Positions 1-5,580 of a stretch of 5,959 bases of DNA are shown here, one piece after another. This DNA comes from Desulfamplus sp. Lineage in GTDB: Bacteria; Desulfobacterota; Desulfobacteria; Desulfobacterales; Desulfobacteraceae. Made by a program: the position numbers and the translations under genes. Numbering within the stretch: the stretch's first letter is position 1; each line of letters opens with the position of its first letter. Below the pieces are notes generated by a model. That model worked only from the letters and a program-made list of their open reading frames with translations. It was not told the origin of the DNA and did not search any database. The stretch is from assembly GCA_015231395.1 (NCBI GenBank), contig JADGBP010000058.1, positions 1 to 5,959 on the forward strand, in the 5' to 3' direction.

Positions 1-2094
1 CAAAAGGGAAAAGTGGGGCATGATATTTTTGCTAATATTCTCTATGGAGGATATCAGGGAACCCTTTATCCTGTTAATCCCGCAGCAAAATCAGTTTTAA
101 GTGTCAAATGTTATAAAAGCATTACAGCTATTCCTGAACCAGTGGATCTTGCCATGATTATTTTACCCCCTAAGCTCGCCATGAATGCTGTTGAAGAGTG
201 TATTGCCAAGGGGGTCAAAGGCGTTGTGATTGTATCTGCCGGGTTTAAAGAAGTTGGAGGAGAGGGGCTTGAGATTGAACAGAAGATTCAGCAAATGTGC
301 AGGGATGCAAAGATTCGGCTTGTAGGTCCTAACTGTCTTGGGGTGATCAATCCTGCTCCTTCAGTATCATTGAATGCCAGTTTTTCAAAAAGAATGCCCT
401 CTCATGGCAATATCTCTTTTATCTCTCAGAGCGGAGCATTGTGTACTGCAGTGCTTGATTTTGCCGCTGACAAGGGTTTTGGTTTTTCTAAATTTGTATC
501 TATAGGCAACAAGGCGGACGTGGATGAGCTGGATCTGTTGAGATATTACCACAAGGATCCCAATACAGATGTTGTCATGATTTACATGGAAGAACTTTCA
601 CGAGGTGCAAAGGAGTTTATCTCTGAAGTACGGGAGATGACATCAGGTATTAATCCCACACCGGTGATTGTAATTAAATCCGGCACGTCTGATGCTGGTG
701 CTGCTGCTGCTGCGTCTCATACCGGATCCCTTGCCGGATCAGATACAATATATGACGCAATTTTTAAACAGTCAGGTATTATAAGGTGCCACACTGTTAA
801 TGAGCTGTTTGATTATGCCCAGGCCCTTGCTGCCAAAAAAGTGCCGCAGGGAGACAAAATAGCCATTGTTACCAATGCCGGAGGTCCTGGTATTATCGCC
901 ACAGATATGAGCGAGCATTCAGGGTTGAAGCTTGCGGTTTTTTCAGATGAGACTGTGAAGGAACTTCATAAATACCTTCCGCCTACAGCCAATTTTCATA
1001 ATCCGGTAGATGTTATCGGAGATGCAGCACGGGATCGTTATGAAAACACTCTTGCCACAGTAATGAGTGATCCGGGTGTTCACAGCGTTCTTATTATCTT
1101 GACTCCCCAGTCCATGACCGATGTCATGGGAACGGCGGAAGCGATTGTCAGCATTGCAAAACGCTCTGTAAAACCGATTGTGTGTGCTTTTATGGGGGTT
1201 GTAGATGTCTCAGATGGCGTAAAACTTCTTCAGCAGAATAATGTTCCGGTTTACCAGTTTCCGGAAAGTGCCGCCCGTGCCTTGGGAGCTCTTTATGCAC
1301 AGCAGAAGTGGCTTTCTCGTAAAATTATGCCCCAATATCGCCTTGAGTTCGACAAGGTCAAAGCAGATGAAATTATAACTCGTCATATTGATAACGGAAA
1401 ATATCTTCTTGATGAGATGGATGGCAGCGAGCTTTTAAAATGCTATGGATTTAAAACGCTTGAGATGGAAATTGCCCAAACCCCGGAAAAAGCCATTGAA
1501 ATCGCGGATCGAATCGGATATCCGGTAGTCATGAAAATTGTCTCTCCCCAAATTCTACACAAATCTGATGCTGGTGGTGTGAAGGTGGGGATTGAAACCT
1601 CGACAGATGTTCGGGCAACGTTTGAAAGAATCATGAAATCCGCATCGGATTATAAACCTTCTGCTGAACTTCAAGGAGTATTGGTGCAAAAGATGGCACG
1701 ACCAGGTAAAGAGGTTATCCTTGGTGTCAGCCGTCATCCCGGATTTGGTCATGCGGTGATGTTCGGGCTTGGCGGTATCTTTGTGGAGGTATATAAAGAT
1801 GTAGTTTTCAGAATGTCGCCTATGGGAAGGAATGTAGTGCACAGTATGGTGAGCGGAATTAAAGGATATCCAATTCTTGCCGGATTTAGGGGAGAGCCTA
1901 AAGCTGACATTGAAATGCTCGAAAAGAATCTTGTGAGCCTTAGGGCAATGGTGGATAATCATCCGATTATAAAAGAGCTTGATATCAACCCTCTATTTGT
2001 TCACAGGGAGGGGGATGGTACAACGGTCGCAGATATTATAATCAAACTGGAACCGCTTGCTTATCAAACTGAAACCGCTTGCTTATCAAACTGA
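1..2094 (+). CDS. Acyl-CoA synthetase, NDP-forming (acetate--CoA ligase ADP-forming type, fused alpha/beta); 5' end missing
   Basis: Family enzymes interconvert an acyl-CoA plus ADP and phosphate with the free acid, CoA and ATP in the cytoplasm, through a phosphohistidine intermediate. The frame is open from base 1 and residues before the GTG at 13 already fit the family (KVG before the Rossmann CoA-binding domain), so the true start lies upstream; about 25-30 residues are probably missing. In visible numbering (697 aa) I see a CoA-binding domain (about 1-110, with YPVNP and GPNCLG), succinyl-CoA-ligase-like domains (about 135-430) with the putative phosphorylated His240 in SHTGSLAG, and a C-terminal ATP-grasp domain (about 465-683) with HKSDAGGV at 520, GGIFVEV at 591 and DINPL at 661. 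An Ala run encoded by GCT repeats precedes the His. The last 14 or so residues and the stop come from the downstream 22-nt repeats. The acid substrate cannot be told; a Pat-like protein acyltransferase is less likely, as no GNAT domain is visible. Confidence 0.9.
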   Translation, partial: QKGKVGHDIFANILYGGYQGTLYPVNPAAKSVLSVKCYKSITAIPEPVDLAMIILPPKLAMNAVEECIAKGVKGVVIVSAGFKEVGGEGLEIEQKIQQMCRDAKIRLVGPNCLGVINPAPSVSLNASFSKRMPSHGNISFISQSGALCTAVLDFAADKGFGFSKFVSIGNKADVDELDLLRYYHKDPNTDVVMIYMEELSRGAKEFISEVREMTSGINPTPVIVIKSGTSDAGAAAAASHTGSLAGSDTIYDAIFKQSGIIRCHTVNELFDYAQALAAKKVPQGDKIAIVTNAGGPGIIATDMSEHSGLKLAVFSDETVKELHKYLPPTANFHNPVDVIGDAARDRYENTLATVMSDPGVHSVLIILTPQSMTDVMGTAEAIVSIAKRSVKPIVCAFMGVVDVSDGVKLLQQNNVPVYQFPESAARALGALYAQQKWLSRKIMPQYRLEFDKVKADEIITRHIDNGKYLLDEMDGSELLKCYGFKTLEMEIAQTPEKAIEIADRIGYPVVMKIVSPQILHKSDAGGVKVGIETSTDVRATFERIMKSASDYKPSAELQGVLVQKMARPGKEVILGVSRHPGFGHAVMFGLGGIFVEVYKDVVFRMSPMGRNVVHSMVSGIKGYPILAGFRGEPKADIEMLEKNLVSLRAMVDNHPIIKELDINPLFVHREGDGTTVADIIIKLEPLAYQTETACLSN

Positions 2095-2190
2095 AACCGC
2101 TTGCTTATCAAACTGAAACCGCTTGCTTATCAAACTGAAACCGCTTGCTTATCAAACTGAAACCGCTTGCTCATCAAACTGAAACCGCTT
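2041..2190. repeat. Tandem array of a 22-nt unit, about 6.8 copies
   Basis: The unit begins AACCGCTTGC and ends TCAAACTGA. Five identical copies lie at 2051-2160, a sixth at 2161-2182 differs by one base (C at 2172), and an 8-nt partial copy (2183-2190) ends it. The 10 nt at 2041-2050 match the unit end except for one base. There are no spacers, so it is not a CRISPR array. It overlaps the 3' end of the acyl-CoA synthetase gene, whose stop TGA (2092-2094) is in copy 2, and ends 5 nt before the Shine-Dalgarno of the next gene. Because 22 is not a multiple of 3, any three consecutive copies put a TGA in all three frames. The near identity of the copies suggests recent expansion. I see no convincing hairpin within a unit. 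Confidence 0.97.
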
Positions 2191-2195
2191 TATAT

Positions 2196-2200
2196 GGAGG
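2196..2200 (+). promoter_or_regulatory. Ribosome binding site of the DUF1844 gene
   Basis: GGAGG lies 5 nt before the ATG at 2206. It supports that start over the in-frame ATG at 2194, which overlaps the GGAGG itself, and over the TTG at 2167, which lies inside the tandem array. Confidence 0.8.
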
Positions 2201-2205
2201 TTTTA

Positions 2206-2523
2206 ATGTCTCAAGGAAAAGATTTTGTTATGAAAGAAGGAAGCAGTCCAAATGAAAATTCCTGTAAAAGCAGCAAGCTGCCTGATGTTGATTTTTCAAC
2301 TTTTATGATATCTCTTTATTCATCTGCACTTGTTCAACTTGGAGAGATTCCGGATCCAGTAACCGGTTCAAGAACAAAAGATTTATGTATTGCCAAACAG
2401 ACCATTGACATGATTTCCATGCTGGAAAAAAAGACATCTGGTAACCTTGATCCTGAAGAAGAGAAGCTTATGACAAGCCTTCTTCATGAATTGAGAATGA
2501 CTTACGTAAAGGTAAAGTGCTGA
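2206..2523 (+). CDS. DUF1844 family protein, small conserved protein of unknown function
   Basis: This 105-aa protein has no signal peptide or membrane segment, so it is probably cytoplasmic. Residues 1-24 are a low-complexity polar leader rich in Ser, Asn and Lys. The conserved core follows: LPDVDFSTFMISLYSSALVQLGEIPDP is at about 25-51, and a helical part with AKQTIDMISMLEKKTSGNL then DPEEEKLMTSLLHELRMTYV at about 63-102. This pattern matches my recollection of DUF1844, usually found next to ispE in Desulfobacterota and related groups; its biochemical role is not known to me. It is in the same reading frame as the upstream synthetase gene and is kept apart from it only by stops in the 22-nt array. 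The final codons (KVKC, then TGA) sit in a TAAAGTGCTGATAA sequence that recurs at the ispE start. Shared transcription with ispE is likely. Confidence 0.88.
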   Translation: MSQGKDFVMKEGSSPNENSCKSSKLPDVDFSTFMISLYSSALVQLGEIPDPVTGSRTKDLCIAKQTIDMISMLEKKTSGNLDPEEEKLMTSLLHELRMTYVKVKC

Positions 2524-2620
2524 TAAGCATTGTAATGACAGATGAATAATGGCAGGTAAAATGCTGAGACAAGTAAATGAGCTAAAATGTTGATAGGTAA
2601 CTATGTAACGTGCTGATAAA
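2511..2620 (+). repeat. Degenerate repeats of a stop/start-like motif between the DUF1844 gene and ispE
   Basis: Four related copies of a motif near GGTAAARTGCTGATAA begin at 2511, 2555, 2581 and 2604. The first contains the DUF1844 stop and the last contains the ispE GTG start; GTGCTGATAA is identical at 2517-2526 and 2610-2619, exactly 93 nt apart. Each copy can be read as a start (RTG YTG A..) in one frame and, except the second (stop absent), as Cys-stop in another. The result is short frames at 2517-2549, 2561-2593 and 2587-2616. This may be decayed duplication of an old overlapping gene junction. Similarity of the middle copies is imperfect and chance is possible in AT-rich sequence. 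Confidence 0.5.
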
Positions 2621-3653
2621 ATCTCCGGCAAAAATAAATCTATTCCTGTATGTTACAGGAAGACGAAATAATGGGTATCATGACCTGTTTACATTAATGT
2701 CCTGTATTGATCTTTATGATGAGATTGAACTGAGTTTCAATCAGCCAAAAACCACTGTTTCATGTGACAATCCTGATGTTCCCCAGGATGAGTCAAATCT
2801 TGTATTTAAGGCAGTAGATTTGTTTAAGAAAGCCTACTTTTTGTTTAATAAAACCCGTTTTTCTGGCAAGTTGCTGGATAAAGATTCTCCATATTTAATG
2901 GATAAAGATTCTCCCACAGGTCTAAAAATTCATATTAAAAAACAAATACCTGTAGGTGCTGGGCTTGGTGGAGGCAGCAGCAATGCGGCTTCAGTACTGA
3001 AAGCCATAAATTGTTTTTACGGTTTCCCATTTTCCTTATCCGAGCTGATGAAAATGGGACTTCAACTGGGTGCAGATGTTCCGTTCTTTATTCAGGAAAA
3101 GGCAGCTATAGCAGAAGGTATCGGTGAGAAACTGACACCTCTGGAACAGTTTGAAGAAGAGAGATGTTTTATTGCAGAGAGGAAGGATTTCATCTCTTTG
3201 CCATTAATGAAATCATGTTATGTCCTTTTGTTCAATCCAGGAATTACAGCCTCAACAGCCAGCGTATATAAAAATCTCGATTTGGCATTGACAAAACCGG
3301 TTAAATCTAATATTAAGAGCCTTTCAAAAAGCTCCGCTATCCTTTTAAAAAAATCCGACATGAATCAAGAGAGGAATCGCATAAGGGCGTTGATGCATAA
3401 TGAGTCTGTAATGCATAATGATCTTGAAGAGTCCGCATGTACCTTGTATCCTGAAATCGGATTGTTCAAAAATGAATTGATTGAGTGTGTTCCGGAAAAG
3501 GTAATGATGACGGGAAGTGGTTCAACTTTTTTTTCCCTTTTCCCCAACCGAGAAAAAGCTCAACGCTGTTTCAATGAACTTTCCATAAAATGGAAGTCTG
3601 GCAAAAAGAAAATCTTTCTAACCTCACTTATAAACACAGATTCTCTGATGTGA
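2610..3653 (+). CDS. ispE: 4-diphosphocytidyl-2-C-methyl-D-erythritol kinase
   Basis: IspE is a cytoplasmic GHMP kinase that phosphorylates 4-diphosphocytidyl-2-C-methylerythritol with ATP, the fourth step of the MEP route to isoprenoids. Visible motifs are SPAKINL at 5-11 (Lys8), GYHDL at 22-26, the glycine-rich ATP loop PVGAGLGGGSSNAA at 114-127, LGADVPFF with putative catalytic Asp156, NDLE at 270-273 and MTGSGST at 300-306. The start is the GTG at 2610: the frame is closed at 2598-2600 and the N-terminus then aligns with the family. The ribosome-binding site is poor (AGG at 2595-2597, 12 nt away), so initiation may depend on upstream translation. At 347 aa it is longer than the usual 280-300. 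The excess lies in two poorly conserved stretches, about 76-104 and 230-267, each with a short in-frame duplication. All key motifs remain, so it is probably active. Confidence 0.95.
   Translation: MLIKSPAKINLFLYVTGRRNNGYHDLFTLMSCIDLYDEIELSFNQPKTTVSCDNPDVPQDESNLVFKAVDLFKKAYFLFNKTRFSGKLLDKDSPYLMDKDSPTGLKIHIKKQIPVGAGLGGGSSNAASVLKAINCFYGFPFSLSELMKMGLQLGADVPFFIQEKAAIAEGIGEKLTPLEQFEEERCFIAERKDFISLPLMKSCYVLLFNPGITASTASVYKNLDLALTKPVKSNIKSLSKSSAILLKKSDMNQERNRIRALMHNESVMHNDLEESACTLYPEIGLFKNELIECVPEKVMMTGSGSTFFSLFPNREKAQRCFNELSIKWKSGKKKIFLTSLINTDSLM
2876..2914 (+). repeat. In-frame direct repeat inside ispE, period 24 nt
   Basis: GGATAAAGATTCTCC occurs at 2876-2890 and again at 2900-2914. It encodes DKDSP twice (residues 90-94 and 98-102) with an 8-residue period. 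It lies in a stretch between the NLVFKAVDLF helix and the ATP loop that appears longer than in typical IspE, so it probably enlarges a surface loop without shifting the frame. Confidence 0.85.
3393..3421 (+). repeat. In-frame direct repeat inside ispE, period 18 nt
   Basis: ATGCATAATGA occurs at 3393-3403 and at 3411-3421. It encodes MHNESV then MHNDLE (residues 262-273). The second copy holds the family-typical NDLE, so the first looks like the added one. Confidence 0.75.
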
Positions 3654-3849
3654 ACCATCTGTTGTGCTTTTAAAGAAAATATACTTTTCAAAAAAAATAT
3701 TAATATTCTTTTTAAACGCTCAAGGACGGGTTTCGTCCACCCCTGAATATGAAAACCAAAATGTGTTTTCACGGTAAAGGGAATATATAGCTTTTAAAAA
3801 ATATGAATATTAGGCATGGCAGTAGAACATGACAGAATATTTGGAATAT
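3654..3849 (+). other. AT-rich intergenic region before the tRNA gene, with two small inverted repeats
   Basis: I see no gene here. A self-complementary AATATTAATATT sits at 3696-3707. GGACG/CGTCC (3724-3728 with 3734-3738) makes a 5-bp hairpin, and TGAAAAC/GTTTTCA (3750-3756 with 3765-3771) a 7-bp one. Neither is followed by a T-run, so neither is a clear intrinsic terminator. A promoter for the tRNA and prs is expected here, and AT-rich -10-like hexamers exist (for example around 3784-3790 and 3808-3813), but none has a matching -35 at proper spacing. The promoter is therefore not called. Confidence 0.4.
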
Positions 3850-3924
3850 TGGGGCGTCGTCAAGCGGTAAGACACAGGATTTTGATTCCTGCATTCGGAG
3901 GTTCGAATCCTCCCGCCCCAGCCA
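3850..3924 (+). tRNA. tRNA-Gln (anticodon TTG), CCA encoded
   Basis: A full cloverleaf can be drawn. The acceptor stem TGGGGCG (3850-3856) pairs perfectly with CGCCCCA (3914-3920). The D stem is GTC/GAC (3859-3861, 3871-3873), and the anticodon stem is CAGGA/TCCTG (3875-3879, 3887-3891) around loop TTTTGAT with anticodon TTG at 3882-3884. The T stem GGAGG/CCTCC (3897-3901, 3909-3913) closes loop TTCGAAT. Discriminator G3921 is followed by genomic CCA (3922-3924). The TTG anticodon reads CAA and, with the usual U34 modification, CAG. The gene ends 28 nt before prs, so a shared tRNA-mRNA transcript cut by tRNA 3' processing is plausible (inference). Confidence 0.97.
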
Positions 3925-3952
3925 ATAAAATAATGCATCAAAGAGAGCTTAT

Positions 3953-4897
3953 ATGGATACAATGTCGCTTTTTTCTGGAAACTCCAACCGTATACTTGCA
4001 CGCAAGATTGCCGAGTATCTTTCCAAGCCTCTTGGTGCTGCAAAGCTGAATCAGTTCAGTGATGGTGAAATTCAGGTTGAGATTCAGGAAAATGTCAGAA
4101 GACGGGAAGTTTTTGTTATTCAATCAACATGCAAACCTGTGAATGATAACTTGATTGAACTGTTGTTAATGATAGATGCTCTTAAAAGATCTTCTGCAAG
4201 TCACATCACCGCTGTTATTCCTTATTTCGGCTACGCACGCCAGGATAAAAAAGTTATTCCCCGTGTTCCCATAAGTGCTAAAATGGTGGCAGATCTTATC
4301 ACTAACACCGGGGCTAACCGGCTTATTACATTAGATCTTCATGCCGGTCAGATACAAGGTTTTTTCAATATACCGGTGGATAACCTCTATGCTGCACCAG
4401 TTATTCTTGACTATATAAAATCAAATTTTTTCGGGGGAGACGATTTGGTGGTTGTATCACCAGATGCTGGTGGCGTTGAAAGGGCGAGAGCGTTTGCCAA
4501 ACGTCTTAATGCAACGCTTGCTATTGTGGATAAACGTAGAAGCTCTCCCAACCAGGCGAAGGCTATGGCCATTATCGGGGATGTTCAAGACAAGGTGGTT
4601 ATTATCCTTGATGATATGGTTGATACAGCAGGCACATTGACTGAGGCTGCCGGTATAATTAAGGCAAAAGGAGCAAAGTCTGTTCATGCTTGTTGCACCC
4701 ATGCGGTACTTTCGGGACCTGCTGTTGAAAGAATTGAGAAATCGTCATTGGAAACACTTATGGTTACAGATACTATTCCTTTAACGGAAAGAGCCTTGGC
4801 ATGCTCTAAAATCAAGCTACTTTCTATCTCAAAACTTGTGGGTGAAGCTATTATCAGAAGTTATAGAGGTGACTCTGTAAACTCTCTTTTCGTATAA
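3953..4897 (+). CDS. prs: Ribose-phosphate pyrophosphokinase (PRPP synthetase)
   Basis: This cytoplasmic enzyme transfers pyrophosphate from ATP to ribose 5-phosphate to give PRPP, the precursor of purines, pyrimidines, NAD, histidine and tryptophan. At 314 aa it has the length of bacterial class I enzymes. Visible motifs are FSDGE near 41-45, the ATP-binding [11 protein letters not shown] at 90-100, PRVPISAK just after it, [11 protein letters not shown] at 128-138 with metal/ATP-binding His130, [15 protein letters not shown] near 168-182, and the PRPP loop DDMVDTAGT at 220-228. I chose the ATG at 3953, preceded by a weak GAGAG at 5 nt; an in-frame ATG at 3962 is a possible alternative and would remove three residues. 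It sits between tRNA-Gln and the L25 gene, and no intrinsic terminator separates it from the latter. Confidence 0.97.
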   Translation: MDTMSLFSGNSNRILARKIAEYLSKPLGAAKLNQFSDGEIQVEIQENVRRREVFVIQSTCKPVNDNLIELLLMIDALKRSSASHITAVIPYFGYARQDKKVIPRVPISAKMVADLITNTGANRLITLDLHAGQIQGFFNIPVDNLYAAPVILDYIKSNFFGGDDLVVVSPDAGGVERARAFAKRLNATLAIVDKRRSSPNQAKAMAIIGDVQDKVVIILDDMVDTAGTLTEAAGIIKAKGAKSVHACCTHAVLSGPAVERIEKSSLETLMVTDTIPLTERALACSKIKLLSISKLVGEAIIRSYRGDSVNSLFV

Positions 4898-4904
4898 AAT
4901 ATAA

Positions 4905-4936
4905 AGCATTTTTAGTGCTGAATTGAAATACAGCAC
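4905..4936 (+). promoter_or_regulatory. Hairpin in the L25 leader, directly before the Shine-Dalgarno
   Basis: GTGCTG (4915-4920) and CAGCAC (4931-4936) form a perfect 6-bp stem with a 10-nt AT-rich loop, ending 2 nt before GGAGG. The TGCT of its left arm (4916-4919) can instead pair with AGCA at 4905-4908, so two exclusive folds exist. No T-run follows, so it is not a terminator. A role in controlling L25 translation is inference only. Confidence 0.4.
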
Positions 4937-4938
4937 AT

Positions 4939-4943
4939 GGAGG
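4939..4943 (+). promoter_or_regulatory. Ribosome binding site that favours a TTG start for L25
   Basis: GGAGG lies 8 nt before the TTG at 4952. It overlaps the in-frame ATG at 4937, which itself has no Shine-Dalgarno upstream. Starting at TTG gives MELIDLKAEIREGVGK, the usual L25/CTC beginning. Confidence 0.7.
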
Positions 4944-4951
4944 ATATTAAT

Positions 4952-5560
4952 TTGGAACTTATTGATTTAAAAGCTGAAATAAGAGAGGGAGTTGGTAAAA
5001 CAGTTTCCCGTGCTTTAAGAAAAAATGATTCAATTCCGGCTGTTCTTTATGGACCCGATATGAAGTCTGTAAAACTTTCTGTTGCAACCTACGACTTCTC
5101 TGAGATAATCAGAAAAAATGGCTCTACAGGTCTTTTTTTGAATCTTGCTGTTACAGGAGATTCAAAGCCATCACGAACAGTACTTCTTAAAGATTATCAG
5201 ACAGATGTATTTAGATTAAAATATCTTCACGCAGATTTTCAGGAAGTCGATATCAATGTGAAGGTATCTGTTATGGTGCCTGTAGACACAAAAGGCATAG
5301 CTCCCGGTATCAAGGCCGGAGGACTTCTTCAGATTATCCGCAGAGAACTTGAGCTTGTGTGTCGTCCGGTTGATGTGCCTGAATCCGTTTGTATAGATGT
5401 TTCAGGTCTTGAGATTGGTGATGCCATTCATGTTAAAGATATTGATCTTGGTGCCGATATCCATATTCCTCATGAAGTAAACTTTACGGTAATCACATTA
5501 GTGCCTCCATCTGGTTCGAAAGTGTCGGCTGCAGAAGCTGTCAATGATGGCACAGAATAA
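4952..5560 (+). CDS. rplY: 50S ribosomal protein L25, CTC (general stress protein) two-domain type
   Basis: This is a ribosomal protein that binds 5S rRNA in the large subunit. The N-terminal L25 domain (about 1-95) shows ELIDLKAEIREGVGK, then SRALRKNDSIPAVLYG at 19-34, the family hallmark, and LLKDYQTD where the hairpin that follows contacts RNA. The C-terminal TL5/CTC beta-domain (about 98-190) shows VPVDTKGIAPGIKAGGLLQ and RPVDVPESVCIDVSGLEIGDAIHVKDI. At about 202 aa it is the long form, unlike the single-domain protein of about 94 aa in E. coli. I prefer the TTG at 4952 because a GGAGG lies 8 nt before it; the ATG at 4937 (207 aa) is the alternative. It lies 54 nt after prs (or 39 with the ATG) and 20 nt before pth, an arrangement common in bacteria. 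The tail (SAAEAVNDGTE) is acidic and low in complexity. Confidence 0.95.
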   Translation: MELIDLKAEIREGVGKTVSRALRKNDSIPAVLYGPDMKSVKLSVATYDFSEIIRKNGSTGLFLNLAVTGDSKPSRTVLLKDYQTDVFRLKYLHADFQEVDINVKVSVMVPVDTKGIAPGIKAGGLLQIIRRELELVCRPVDVPESVCIDVSGLEIGDAIHVKDIDLGADIHIPHEVNFTVITLVPPSGSKVSAAEAVNDGTE

Positions 5561-5580
5561 AATGATATTTATATAAAAAA

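Noticed and set aside
13..15. GTG at 13 as the true start of the synthetase
   Set aside because: Family residues continue upstream of it to base 1 without a stop, and starting here would delete the beginning of the Rossmann fold.
1555..1962. Minus-strand frame of 135 codons
   Set aside because: It lies wholly antisense to the ATP-grasp domain of the synthetase and its translation resembles no family I know.
2041..2190. Possible CRISPR array
   Set aside because: The 22-nt units are directly adjacent with no spacers, there are no cas genes, and the array lies over a coding end.
2167..2205. N-terminal extension of the DUF1844 protein from a TTG at 2167
   Set aside because: It would be encoded by the tandem repeat and would place the GGAGG inside the coding region; the ATG at 2206 has ideal spacing.
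3724..3771. Intrinsic terminator after ispE
   Set aside because: The two hairpins are short and neither is followed by a run of T, so a terminator is not supported.
3810..4043. Minus-strand frame of 77 codons containing GGRIRTSECRNQNPVSYRLTTP
   Set aside because: This is the antisense of the tRNA-Gln gene, a well-known source of spurious protein annotations; the plus-strand frame at 3816-4049 is equally an artefact of the tRNA and prs.
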